Part shown: positions 25,649-34,557 of the stretch, piece after piece
How positions within the stretch are numbered: position 1 is the first letter of the stretch
How the letters are laid out: each line of letters starts with the position of its first letter
The notes under the pieces: model-generated
What the model was told of the DNA's origin: nothing
Databases searched by the model: none
Seen by the model: the letters and a program-made list of their open reading frames with translations, nothing else
Program-made: the position numbers and the translations under genes
NCBI GenBank assembly: GCA_946555345.1
Contig: CAMNSS010000004.1
Span: 106,612-170,611, forward strand
DNA length: 64,000 nucleotides
Reading direction: 5' to 3'
Source: an uncultured Eubacterium sp.
GTDB lineage: Bacteria > Bacillota > Clostridia > Peptostreptococcales > Anaerovoracaceae

Positions 25649-26770
25649 ATGGCAGCGAACCAGAAACAGTCAAAGAAGATTGCAGATCCGGCGAAGGACC
25701 GAGAAGAAGCGCTTGCGGAAGCGTTAAAAAAGATACAGAAGGAATATGGCAAAGGCGCGATTATGAAGCTTGGTGATGAGAATGCCAGGATGAATATCGA
25801 AGCGATACCGACAGGCGCGATGAGCTTGGATTTAGCGACGGGTATTGGCGGCGTTCCACGGGGACGGATCGTGGAAGTGTTCGGTCCGGAATCATCGGGG
25901 AAAACGACATTGACTTTACATATTATTGCGGAATCCCAGAAAAAAGGCGGGCGGGCAGCGTTTATAGATGCAGAACATGCGCTCGATCCCGAATATGCGA
26001 AAAACCTGGGCGTGGATGTAGACGAGTTACTGGTTTCGCAGCCAGACTATGGGGAGCAGGCGCTGGAAATCGCGGAAATGCTCGTCCGGAGCGGAGCGAT
26101 CGATGTCGTGGTGGTGGACTCTGTCGCAGCGCTCGTCCCAAAACACGAGATCGATGGCGCGATGGGGGATGCGACGGTGGGCGCACAGGCAAGGCTCATG
26201 TCGCAGGCATTGCGAAAACTGGCGGGCGTGATCAATAAGACGAACACGACGATTATTTTCATTAACCAGCTTCGGGAAAAGATCGGGATCATGTTTGGAA
26301 ACCCGGAAACGACGACAGGCGGAAGGGCGCTCAAGTTCTTTGCGTCCATGCGCATCGATGTGAGGCGGGTTGACAGCATTAAGGCGGGCGATAAGGTGCT
26401 GGGGAACAGGACCAAGGCTAAAATCGTCAAGAATAAAGTCGCCCCGCCATTCAAGCAGGCGGAATTTGATATCATGTATGGGGAAGGGATTTCCAGAGTC
26501 GGGGATGTGCTGGATTGTGCAGTGGAAGCCAAGATTTTGGATAAAGCTGGTTCGTGGTACAGCTTTGAAGGCAACCGGATTGGGCAGGGCAGGGAAAACG
26601 TCAAAAAGTATTTCCTGGAAAACCCGGATATCATGCAGAAAGTCGAAGGGCTGCTGCTGGAGACGCTCAAGGCAGAAAAGGTTAAGGACGGAGAGCAAAA
26701 TGAGCCAGATAATTTAGAACTCGGCGACGGTGAGCTGATGATCGATGAAGATGGCGTAATCATCGAATAA
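25649..26770 (+). CDS. recA: Recombinase RecA
   Basis: The 373-residue protein forms filaments on single-stranded DNA, drives homologous recombination and stimulates LexA self-cleavage. It has the Walker [10 protein letters not shown], the L1/L2 DNA-binding loops ([18 protein letters not shown] and [15 protein letters not shown]) and a charged acidic C-terminal tail. GGAGGG (25636-25641) is seven bases from the ATG at 25649, which is preferred over the ATG at 25643 and the GTG at 25634. Length is slightly above the usual 345-355 through a longer N- and C-terminus. Control by LexA is shown by the operator in its promoter. Confidence 0.97.
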   Translation: MAANQKQSKKIADPAKDREEALAEALKKIQKEYGKGAIMKLGDENARMNIEAIPTGAMSLDLATGIGGVPRGRIVEVFGPESSGKTTLTLHIIAESQKKGGRAAFIDAEHALDPEYAKNLGVDVDELLVSQPDYGEQALEIAEMLVRSGAIDVVVVDSVAALVPKHEIDGAMGDATVGAQARLMSQALRKLAGVINKTNTTIIFINQLREKIGIMFGNPETTTGGRALKFFASMRIDVRRVDSIKAGDKVLGNRTKAKIVKNKVAPPFKQAEFDIMYGEGISRVGDVLDCAVEAKILDKAGSWYSFEGNRIGQGRENVKKYFLENPDIMQKVEGLLLETLKAEKVKDGEQNEPDNLELGDGELMIDEDGVIIE

Positions 26771-26782
26771 GAATTAAAAAAT

Positions 26783-26816
26783 GCCAGGCTTGCATTGCGT
26801 TCAGCCCTGGCGTTTC
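26783..26816 (+). terminator. Weak hairpin after recA
   Basis: GCCAGG and CCTGGC around 26783-26812 form a six-pair stem with a 17-base loop, followed by only GTTT. It may be a weak terminator. Confidence 0.4.
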
Positions 26817-26842
26817 AAATTGCGGGACGTTGAAAAATTTTC

Positions 26843-26871
26843 TTTACAAGCCTTGTGAGATGTAGTATTAT
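26843..26871 (+). promoter_or_regulatory. Promoter of the rplU operon
   Basis: TTTACA (26843-26848) and TATTAT (26866-26871) are 17 bases apart. Confidence 0.8.
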
Positions 26872-26878
26872 ATATGAA

Positions 26879-26972
26879 TGTAAGCCGCACGGAAAAGGTT
26901 TTGAAATTCAGCTTTATTTATGTTTTGCAAAGGCTGGTACCTGATAAGGCGAGACTGGATAGAGGAGGTAAA
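26879..26972 (+). promoter_or_regulatory. Probable ribosomal protein L21 leader
   Basis: The roughly 100-base leader contains AAGCCGCACGG and, before the ribosome binding site, GGCTGGTACCTGATAAGGCG followed by AGACTGG. This resembles the L21 leader found before rplU in Firmicutes, which is thought to bind L21 for feedback control. Identified by eye from the conserved 3' block only. Confidence 0.5.
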
Positions 26973-26980
26973 GATTTAAA

Positions 26981-27487
26981 ATGTACGCAGTTATTGAAAC
27001 AGGCGGAAAGCAGTACAGGGTACAAAATGGCGATCGGATCGCTGTAGAGAAATTAAACATTGAAGATGGCCAGCAGGTTGTATTCGACAAGGTATTGGTT
27101 GCCGGAGAAGGCGCTGATGCCAAGGTGGGGACTCCTTACTTGGACGGCGTTACCGTTGAAGGCAAGGTGATCGAATCCGGCAGGGGAAAGAAGGTTGTCA
27201 TCTTCAAGTACAAGGCGAAGAAGGACTATAGGAAGAAACAAGGGCATAGACAGCCGTATACGTTGGTAGAGATTACTGCTGTTGCTGGAAAGCAAGCGGA
27301 AACGAAGCCAGCAGAAGCAACGCCGGCGGAAGAAAAGCCAGCGGATGCTGCGCCTGTGAAGAAGCCGTCCTTGAAATCTATGAAGAAAGCACAGCTCATA
27401 GAATTTGCAAAGGAAAATAACATCGATATCGATGAGAAGGCTACGAATGCAGTGATGATTGAAACGATAGAAGCTGCCCTGAAATAA
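26981..27487 (+). CDS. rplU: 50S ribosomal protein L21 with C-terminal SAP/Rho-N-like extension
   Basis: Residues 1-103 are a standard L21 (start [33 protein letters not shown] in the RNA-binding loop). The gene then continues for about 65 residues: an Ala/Glu/Pro/Lys linker ([14 protein letters not shown]) and a small helical domain ([20 protein letters not shown]...[15 protein letters not shown]) that looks like a SAP, HeH or Rho N-terminal type nucleic-acid-binding helix-extended-loop-helix. GAGGAGG precedes the ATG. In most Firmicutes the prp protease gene separates rplU from rpmA; here rpmA follows after 58 bases. Confidence 0.95.
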   Translation: MYAVIETGGKQYRVQNGDRIAVEKLNIEDGQQVVFDKVLVAGEGADAKVGTPYLDGVTVEGKVIESGRGKKVVIFKYKAKKDYRKKQGHRQPYTLVEITAVAGKQAETKPAEATPAEEKPADAAPVKKPSLKSMKKAQLIEFAKENNIDIDEKATNAVMIETIEAALK

Positions 27488-27545
27488 GCAGATTGAAACA
27501 GAAAATCATAGTTTTAAATTGATATAGCGAGGAGGTGTCTGGTGC

Positions 27546-27806
27546 ATGGCAAGTAAAAAAGGTGTAGGTAGCTCGAAGAACGGCCGCGACAGTGAGTCGA
27601 AACGGTTAGGCATTAAGACAGGAAACGGTCAGTTCGTAAGCGCTGGAAGCATTTTGGTTAGACAGAGAGGGACGAAGTTCCACCCTGGCAATAATGTTGG
27701 AATCGGTGGAGACGATACGTTGTTTGCGATGATCGACGGAGCTGTTAAGTTTGAAAGATACGGCAAGAAGAGAAAAAAAGTAAGCGTATATCCAAAAGAA
27801 GCATAG
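27546..27806 (+). CDS. rpmA: 50S ribosomal protein L27 without the Firmicutes N-terminal leader
   Basis: The 86-residue L27 begins [16 protein letters not shown], directly at the mature N-terminus that reaches the peptidyl transferase centre. Firmicutes L27 normally carries an extra nine or so residues ending FF that the Prp protease removes. No in-frame start exists upstream before the ribosome binding site GAGGAGGTG (27529-27537), so the leader is truly absent. The gene ends before a strong hairpin. Confidence 0.96.
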   Translation: MASKKGVGSSKNGRDSESKRLGIKTGNGQFVSAGSILVRQRGTKFHPGNNVGIGGDDTLFAMIDGAVKFERYGKKRKKVSVYPKEA

Positions 27807-27814
27807 CGTGATTG

Positions 27815-27845
27815 AGAGCCCCTAATTTCTTAGGGGCTCTACTTA
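27815..27845 (+). terminator. Hairpin terminator after rpmA
   Basis: AGAGCCCCTAA (27815-27825) pairs perfectly with 27830-27840 around TTTC. The T-run after it is weak (ACTTATAT), so some read-through into obgE is likely. Confidence 0.65.
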
Positions 27846-27919
27846 TATGGCCGGCGCACTGGGAGAATGCATTCATTTAGGATATTGGGAGAATGCATTG
27901 ATTGCACAGGCTGAGTTGA

Positions 27920-29275
<1,356 letters not shown>

Positions 29276-29355
29276 TCTGGGCAAATAACTCCATTTGCCG
29301 AAGAACCAGTTTCCCAGCCCAATCCTCGGTTCGAGGTGAGGCGAATGGAATAAGC

Positions 29356-29390
29356 AGGAGGCGTTGCGGGCGAAAACGCCTTCTTTTTTT
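29356..29390 (+). terminator. Intrinsic terminator of obgE
   Basis: AGGAGGCGTT (29356-29365) pairs with AACGCCTTCT (29375-29384, one G-U pair) and runs into seven T. Confidence 0.85.
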
Positions 29391-29429
29391 GCACCCTGGA
29401 GAATATAAATAGGATATAGGAGGTGCAAA

Positions 29430-29936
29430 ATGCGGGAAAAGTTATGGAAGCAGACGGGCATATGCGTGCTTGTGGTACTTGCTCTCTTGTTGTCCAAACA
29501 TTCAAATATCCCTGCGCTGGCAAATGGCGCAGATATGGTGATCGAGCATATGTCTGCCAGCTATACGGCAGATGATATCAAGGCGGCGGCAAAGAAGAGC
29601 ACGCAGGCCATGGCAAATGTTACAGGAAAAATGACCGATGCCGTGGACGTGATTACCGGAAAGCCCGTTTATGGCGATCCCATCGATGAAAAATATACGG
29701 GAAACAAGGCGGCAGTTTATGCGGTCGGCGGCGGGCAGGTAACTGCTGTCGGGGAAAACGAGGAGATCGGAAAATATGTGAAGATCACGCATGGCGACCA
29801 GGGGGAAAGCTTGTATGGAAATTTGAAGACGGTGAATGTCAGCGTGCCTTCCAACGTAAAGAAAGGGCAGATCATCGGGGTTTATGAAAAAAACGGCAAG
29901 GCGGATTTTTACTATTCTTTTCAAGAATTTCGTTAG
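29430..29936 (+). CDS. Degenerate M23/LytM-domain membrane protein, SpoIVFA-like
   Basis: The 168-residue product has one N-terminal membrane helix (about 10-30) and a C-terminal LytM-like beta domain (AVYAVGGGQVTAVG, KITHGDQGESLYGNL, VKKGQIIGVYEKNG). The zinc ligands of active M23 peptidases are missing: the final H-x-H is replaced by FYYSF and the Y-x-HL by YGNL. This pattern fits SpoIVFA, which anchors and controls the SpoIVFB protease in the outer forespore membrane. In Bacillus spoIVFA-spoIVFB lie just upstream of rplU, so the location supports the idea, but no spoIVFB is seen here. AGGAGGTG precedes the ATG. Confidence 0.65.
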   Translation: MREKLWKQTGICVLVVLALLLSKHSNIPALANGADMVIEHMSASYTADDIKAAAKKSTQAMANVTGKMTDAVDVITGKPVYGDPIDEKYTGNKAAVYAVGGGQVTAVGENEEIGKYVKITHGDQGESLYGNLKTVNVSVPSNVKKGQIIGVYEKNGKADFYYSFQEFR

Positions 29937-29941
29937 AAATG

Positions 29942-29950
29942 TGGTATAAT
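29942..29950 (+). promoter_or_regulatory. Extended -10 promoter for the HD/radical-SAM operon
   Basis: GTGGTATAAT has a perfect TATAAT (29945-29950) with the upstream TG of extended -10 promoters; no good -35 box is visible. Confidence 0.45.
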
Positions 29951-29984
29951 GAACGCACTGATTGATGCGGCGTTGCCGAGGAGA

Positions 29985-30034
29985 AGCGTTCACTGAAACA
30001 TGCCGCAACAAGCTTGCATGTTAGAATGAACGCT
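29985..30034 (+). repeat. Nested inverted repeat in the leader of the HD-domain gene
   Basis: AGCGTTCA (29985-29992) pairs with TGAACGCT (30027-30034), and within it AACATGC (29997-30003) pairs with GCATGTT (30016-30022). There is no T-run, so it is not a simple terminator. Confidence 0.5.
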
Positions 30035-30103
30035 GGACATTCCAACGGCGCAGCAGAGGCAGCGTTGCGGCAAGACAGCATTTTGCCGGGAAAGGACAGA
30101 CAG

Positions 30104-30637
30104 ATGGAACATCCTACACGAGAAGCGTGTGAAGAATTATTAAATGAATACCAGACGCCGGAGCATGTAAAGGGACATTGCAGGGCGGTTGCCCGGACAG
30201 CGTATGCCATCGCAGAAGCTTTGAACAAGAACGGTTTTATGCTCGATTTGCAGCTTATCTTTGCGGCGGGCATGCTCCACGATATCGCGCGGGTGGAGGA
30301 CAAGCATTGGAAGGCAGGCGCCAAATGGGTGAAAAAGCTTGGCTATAAAGAGGAAGCGCGCATCATCAAAGCGCACATGATGCACTCGTTTCCCGCTAAA
30401 TTAAAGAAGCTTAGCGAGACGGACATGGTGTGTCTCGGCGACAGGCTCGTCATGGAGGATCAATATGTGGGCTTGGACAGGAGAATTGAATACATTATCG
30501 ATAAAGCAGAGAGAAAAGGACACCCGGAGGCGAAACCGATTATTTTAAAAAACAAAGAAAAGACGCGCATTTTTATGGACAAGATAGAAGCGGTGATCGG
30601 CGGCACGATTGAAGAGTTGATGAGAGGAAACGAATGA
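30104..30637 (+). CDS. HD domain-containing phosphohydrolase
   Basis: The 177-residue protein has the HD metal-dependent phosphohydrolase pattern: HCRAVARTAYAIAE with the first histidine, GMLHDIAR with the HD pair near residue 68, and a later histidine in KAHMMH. Substrates of this family are nucleotides or phospho-compounds; the specific one is unknown. The conserved domain starts at the ATG at 30104; the longer frame from 30014 runs through the leader hairpin and is not supported. Its TGA overlaps the start of the radical-SAM gene as ATGA. Confidence 0.8.
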   Translation: MEHPTREACEELLNEYQTPEHVKGHCRAVARTAYAIAEALNKNGFMLDLQLIFAAGMLHDIARVEDKHWKAGAKWVKKLGYKEEARIIKAHMMHSFPAKLKKLSETDMVCLGDRLVMEDQYVGLDRRIEYIIDKAERKGHPEAKPIILKNKEKTRIFMDKIEAVIGGTIEELMRGNE

Positions 30638-32487
30638 GAATAGACAGAGAACTGGACAACCTGTTAAAAAAGGTGGAAAAGCCTGCCCGGTACACGGGCG
30701 GCGAAGTAAACAGCATCGAAAAAGATCCGGAAACGGTGGCTGTCAGGGTGGGATTCGCATTTCCCGATACGTATGAAATCGGGATGTCCTATATGGGCTT
30801 GCAGATCCTGTATCATATTTTAAATAAAAATGAGGATATTTATTGTGAACGCATCTTTGCGCCGGCCATGGACATGGAGGCGTTGTTGCGCCAGCATGGC
30901 AGGCCTCTTTTCACGCTGGAGACATTCACGCCCGTAAAAGAGCTGGACATCCTGGGTTTTACGCTGCAATACGAGTTGTCTTATACGAATGTATTGAATA
31001 TGCTGGATCTGGGCGGAATCCCGCTCAGGAGCTGTGAGCGGGGCGAAGAAGATCCTGTCGTGATTGCGGGCGGCCCGTGTGCGTTTAACCCCGAACCGCT
31101 GGCTGATTTTATCGATGCGTTTTTGATCGGGGACGGAGAAGAACTGTTAGAGCGTGTCTGCTTGGCGAGAAAAGAATGTGCGGGCAAGGAAGCCTTCTTG
31201 AAAACGATCAGCCGTTACGACGGCGTCTATGTGCCAGCGTTTTATGAGCCTGTCTACAAACAGGATGGGACGATACAAAGCTTTCAAAAGCTGTGGGAGG
31301 ATGCACCGGACCGGGTAAAGCGGGCTGTGATCAGCGATCTGGACAAAGCGGAATTTCCAGACAGCAATATCGTTCCCTTTATCGACACCGTTCACGACCG
31401 GGCTGTGGTAGAAACCTTCCGGGGCTGTACGAGAGGGTGCAGGTTCTGCCAGGCGGGGATGATATACAGGCCGGTAAGGGAGCGAAAGGCTGGAACCATC
31501 AAGAGCTTGGCGAAGCGGCAGCTTGCAAATACGGGCCATGACGAGCTTTCGTTGCTTTCGCTTTCCACGAGCGATTACTCCGAATTTGAAGGCCTGGCGG
31601 TGGACCTGATGCGAATGTGCAAAGCGCAGAACGTGGCGCTTTCCCTGCCGTCTTTGCGGCTCGATTCCTTTTCCTTCCGCGTCTTGGAAGAAATCCAAGG
31701 TTATCGGAAATCAGGGCTTACTTTTGCCCCGGAGGCGGGCAGCCAGCGGCTCCGCGATATTATCAACAAGAACATAACGGAAGCGGATATCTACGGTGCG
31801 GTCAAACAGGCGATCGAGCTTGGCTGGGAAACGATCAAGCTGTATTTTATGGTCGGGCTTCCGGGAGAAACATATGCGGATTTGGATGGAATCGGCGTCA
31901 TTGCGAAAAACATCATGGATCTTAATTTTAAGTTGCGGGGCAGGAAGGGCGGCCGTTTCCGCGTGACAGTCAGCGCTTCTAATTTTGTGCCGAAAGCGCA
32001 TACGCCGTTTCAATGGGAAGCGCAGGATACGCCGCAGCAATTCATCGAAAAGCACAACTATCTATCTGCACAGCTTCGCATCAAAGGCGTTACCTTCAAT
32101 TACCACGAGACGGAAACGAGCAAGCTGGAAGCCGTTTTCGCAAGAGGGGACAGGAAGGTTGGCAGGCTTTTGGAAAAGGCTCATGCGCTGGGCTGCAAAT
32201 TCGACGGGTGGACGGAGCATTACCGTGCCGATCTCTGGGAGAAGGCCTTTGCCGAGACGGGGCTTGACATCGCATTTTACAATTACCGCAAGCGTTCCTA
32301 TGACGAAATCCTTCCATGGGACATCATCGATCCGCTGATCGACAAGGCGTTTTTGATCGCAGAAAGCGAAAAGGCAAGAAAGGCTTGCGTGACGGCGGAT
32401 TGCCGGAAGGGGTGCGCAGGTTGTGGGATCAATCGTTATGCGCAGTGCTTTTGCGGCGTGAAGGATTTGGAGGTGGACGGTGTTTAA
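30634..32487 (+). CDS. TIGR03960-family B12-binding-type radical SAM protein
   Basis: The 617-residue protein has an N-terminal domain like those of B12-binding radical SAM enzymes (about 1-220) and a radical SAM core with the cluster motif CTRGCRFCQAGM. It belongs to the family paired with the TIGR03936/DUF2344 protein encoded next. The pair is usually found beside rng, rplU, rpmA and obgE in Firmicutes, as here (without rng). The function is not established; a link to ribosome or RNA modification has been suggested by context. The C-terminus carries more cysteines (CRKGCAGCGINRYAQCFCG). Confidence 0.88.
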   Translation: MRIDRELDNLLKKVEKPARYTGGEVNSIEKDPETVAVRVGFAFPDTYEIGMSYMGLQILYHILNKNEDIYCERIFAPAMDMEALLRQHGRPLFTLETFTPVKELDILGFTLQYELSYTNVLNMLDLGGIPLRSCERGEEDPVVIAGGPCAFNPEPLADFIDAFLIGDGEELLERVCLARKECAGKEAFLKTISRYDGVYVPAFYEPVYKQDGTIQSFQKLWEDAPDRVKRAVISDLDKAEFPDSNIVPFIDTVHDRAVVETFRGCTRGCRFCQAGMIYRPVRERKAGTIKSLAKRQLANTGHDELSLLSLSTSDYSEFEGLAVDLMRMCKAQNVALSLPSLRLDSFSFRVLEEIQGYRKSGLTFAPEAGSQRLRDIINKNITEADIYGAVKQAIELGWETIKLYFMVGLPGETYADLDGIGVIAKNIMDLNFKLRGRKGGRFRVTVSASNFVPKAHTPFQWEAQDTPQQFIEKHNYLSAQLRIKGVTFNYHETETSKLEAVFARGDRKVGRLLEKAHALGCKFDGWTEHYRADLWEKAFAETGLDIAFYNYRKRSYDEILPWDIIDPLIDKAFLIAESEKARKACVTADCRKGCAGCGINRYAQCFCGVKDLEVDGV

Positions 32488-33145
32488 ATATATTTTGACT
32501 TTTTCCAAAACGGGGGCGATCTGTTACATTTCCCATCTGGATATGATCAAGCTGTTCAAACGATGCTTCAAGCGTGCCGGAATCAGGCTGAGTTATTCGC
32601 AGGGCTTTCATCCCCATCCAAAAATGGGATTTGCACAGGCTTTATCCCTGGGGTACTGGGGCATGAACGAGCTTTTTGAATTTGAAACCGATGAGGAATA
32701 CGAGGGGGAAGCCCTGCGGCAGGCGTTGCAGGATATGATGCCGGAAGGCCTTAGCTTGCTCAGTTGCCAGAAGGCGGATGCCTCGAAAAAGACGCTGGCG
32801 GCGAGAACCGAGGCCGCCGAATACATCATCGCAATACCGCTTAAAGCGTCCCTTGGCATGACGGGGCAGGAAATAAAGGACCGCTACATGGGGCGGGAAA
32901 AAATCATTGCCTGGAAAAAGCAAAAGAAAAAGAAAGGATTAGCCGAAGTGGACATCAAGCCCATGATCCGGCAGATTGATTTTGTGCCGGAAGCGGAAGC
33001 CCTCTTTGTTACAACGCTGCTCGATACGGGAAGCGCATCGAATTTAAGCCCTGAGCTGGTAATCAGCACGCTGGCGGAATGCCTGGATCTGGATGTGGAA
33101 CGCAGTGCCGTCAGCGTCATGCGCCGGGAAATAATTTACAAATAA
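32480..33145 (+). CDS. TIGR03936-family radical SAM-associated protein (DUF2344)
   Basis: The 221-residue product starts at a GTG that overlaps the end of the radical SAM gene by eight bases. It shows the family blocks TKGAICYISHLDM-like (here KTGAICYISHLDMIKLFKR) and SYSQGFHPHPKMGFA. In many genomes it is fused to the preceding protein, which shows the two work as one unit. GGAGG at 32469 is well placed for the GTG. Reaction unknown. Confidence 0.9.
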   Translation: MFKYILTFSKTGAICYISHLDMIKLFKRCFKRAGIRLSYSQGFHPHPKMGFAQALSLGYWGMNELFEFETDEEYEGEALRQALQDMMPEGLSLLSCQKADASKKTLAARTEAAEYIIAIPLKASLGMTGQEIKDRYMGREKIIAWKKQKKKKGLAEVDIKPMIRQIDFVPEAEALFVTTLLDTGSASNLSPELVISTLAECLDLDVERSAVSVMRREIIYK

Positions 33146-33157
33146 TGGGAAAAGCAA

Positions 33158-33186
33158 TTGACAAATACTTCCATAAAAAGTAAAAT
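33158..33186 (+). promoter_or_regulatory. Promoter of comEA
   Basis: TTGACA (33158-33163) and TAAAAT (33181-33186) are 17 bases apart. Confidence 0.75.
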
Positions 33187-33209
33187 GATTACAAGAGGAG
33201 GTATTTGCG

Positions 33210-33851
33210 ATGAAGAAATTATTTGATTGGATTGGCAGAAACGAAAGGCTGAAAGGATTCCTGGCAGACAACCGGGATATGCTGATCAAGGTAGCGGCCG
33301 CAGGAATGCTCGTTGTCGCTGCGTTCGTGGCCTATGGCTTTTCCGGTGGCAGCGGGGAGGATGCGGGCACAGGGGAGGAAGCCGTTTCCGTGAAAGAATC
33401 AGAACCGCAGAAAGCCATTATCTGCGTGGATGTCGGCGGGGAGGTGAGAAACCCTGTCGTGGCGGAATTGGAGGAAGGCAGCCGTGTTGAAGATGCGATC
33501 AAGGCGGCAGGCGGGGTTACGGAGAATGCTGATTTGACGGACATCAACCGGGCGGCTTTCGTTGCAGACGGGGATAAGATCTTGGTTCCGCCGCTTGCCG
33601 TTTCTGAGGATGTATTCAGCGGGGAAGCGATGGGAGGCTCGGCGGCAAGCCCGGCGGATGGAAAGATCAACATCAATACGGCTGATTCCATCCAGCTGCA
33701 GGAGTTAAATGGCGTCGGGCCGGCTACGGCGGAAAAGATCATGGCTTACCGGGAAGAAAACGGCAGGTTTCAGGCGATTGAGGATATTAAAAACGTATCG
33801 GGCATCGGGGAAAAGACGTTTGAAAAGTTCAAAGACGACATTAAAATATAA
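33210..33851 (+). CDS. comEA: ComEA-type DNA-binding protein (SLBB + helix-hairpin-helix)
   Basis: The 213-residue protein has an N-terminal membrane anchor (about 27-46), an SLBB domain (ICVDVGGEVRNPVVAELEEG), and two helix-hairpin-helix motifs at the C-terminus (NINTADSIQLQELNGVGPATAEKI, read in two parts, and IKNVSGIGEKTFEKFKDD). In competent bacteria ComEA binds incoming DNA outside the membrane. No comEC or comEB lies next to it, so transformation cannot be inferred from this window alone. AGAGGAGG precedes the ATG. Confidence 0.92.
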   Translation: MKKLFDWIGRNERLKGFLADNRDMLIKVAAAGMLVVAAFVAYGFSGGSGEDAGTGEEAVSVKESEPQKAIICVDVGGEVRNPVVAELEEGSRVEDAIKAAGGVTENADLTDINRAAFVADGDKILVPPLAVSEDVFSGEAMGGSAASPADGKININTADSIQLQELNGVGPATAEKIMAYREENGRFQAIEDIKNVSGIGEKTFEKFKDDIKI

Positions 33852-34113
33852 CGCTCCGCATGAAGCGCCATGGAACAATAGGCCGTTATAAGGCATTGGA
33901 GCATCAGGGCGTTGCAACATTGGAGAATTGGCGCATTGCAGCATAAAGCATTATGCACTGCATCGGCAGTCAAACCATGCATGGGATCAATCGGGCTTTT
34001 CATCAGGCAGCTGGGCGCCACATGAGCCGGTATTTTTGCGCAAGGCGGTAACGGGGATTTGCATCAAAATAGAAAGCCCTGCGAACCAGTCAGAATGCCC
34101 GCAGAGCCGTTTA
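33852..34113. other. Low-complexity spacer between comEA and spoIIID
   Basis: Short units such as GCATTGGAGCAT, GCGTTGCAACATTGGAG and GCGCATTGCAGCAT recur with changes. Frames on both strands have no ribosome binding site; I see no gene. Confidence 0.45.
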
Positions 34114-34374
34114 TCAGTTTTTGTGGTTGATATGCAGGTATTTTTCTTTGGTAGCGAGACCGCCCCTGATGTGGCGTTCAGCTTTATTGTTGTCCAGGAC
34201 TTCTTTTACCTCGGCTGCAAGAGCAGGATTTAATTCCTGGAGCCGTTCCGTGATGTCCTTATGTACGGTTGATTTTGATACCCTGAACTTGGCGGCGGTG
34301 CTTCTTACCGTTGCGCCGGTTTCAATGATATGATGGGCTAGCTCTAAAACCCGCTCCTCTATATAATCTTTCAT
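34114..34374 (-). CDS. spoIIID: Sporulation transcriptional regulator SpoIIID
   Basis: The 86-residue protein matches SpoIIID, the mother-cell DNA-binding regulator that acts with SigE and prepares SigK expression. Conserved parts are the start MKDYIEERVLELAHHIIE, the recognition helix VSKSTVHKDITERL and RGGLATKEKY. A GTG further upstream (34392) would add six residues; the ATG at 34374 fits the family start and the GGTGGTG site. It is divergent from mbl, the same neighbour as in Bacillus. Confidence 0.96.
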   Translation of the reverse strand: MKDYIEERVLELAHHIIETGATVRSTAAKFRVSKSTVHKDITERLQELNPALAAEVKEVLDNNKAERHIRGGLATKEKYLHINHKN

Positions 34375-34409
34375 AATGTGACAGTTCACCACCTTATACT
34401 AAATTAACC

Positions 34410-34425
34410 TTGTCAGTTAAGACAA
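34410..34425. promoter_or_regulatory. Palindromic operator-like site between spoIIID and mbl
   Basis: TTGTC-AGTTAA-GACAA is a 5-bp perfect inverted repeat with a six-base spacer. Its minus strand TTGTCT can act as a -35 box with TAGTAT 18 bases later for spoIIID. The regulator is unknown. Confidence 0.4.
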
Positions 34426-34557
34426 TATATGTATTCATTCTGAAAAATATACTCTCTTTCAGTTTTCGGTGTAAATTTTTATTGTTCTGGTAAAACTAAT
34501 CAATAACTGATAAAATGAAAGGAGTATGCGGTAAAGCGTTTATCGCAGTCAGAAAGT

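Noticed and set aside
27859..27902. CRISPR-like repeats (GGGAGAATGCATT twice)
   Set aside because: Only two short copies with 17 bases between them; no array and no cas genes in the window.
29300..29365. Possible tRNA-like T-arm (CCTCGGTTCGAGG)
   Set aside because: No acceptor stem, anticodon arm or conserved D-loop can be built around it; it is spacer before the obgE terminator.
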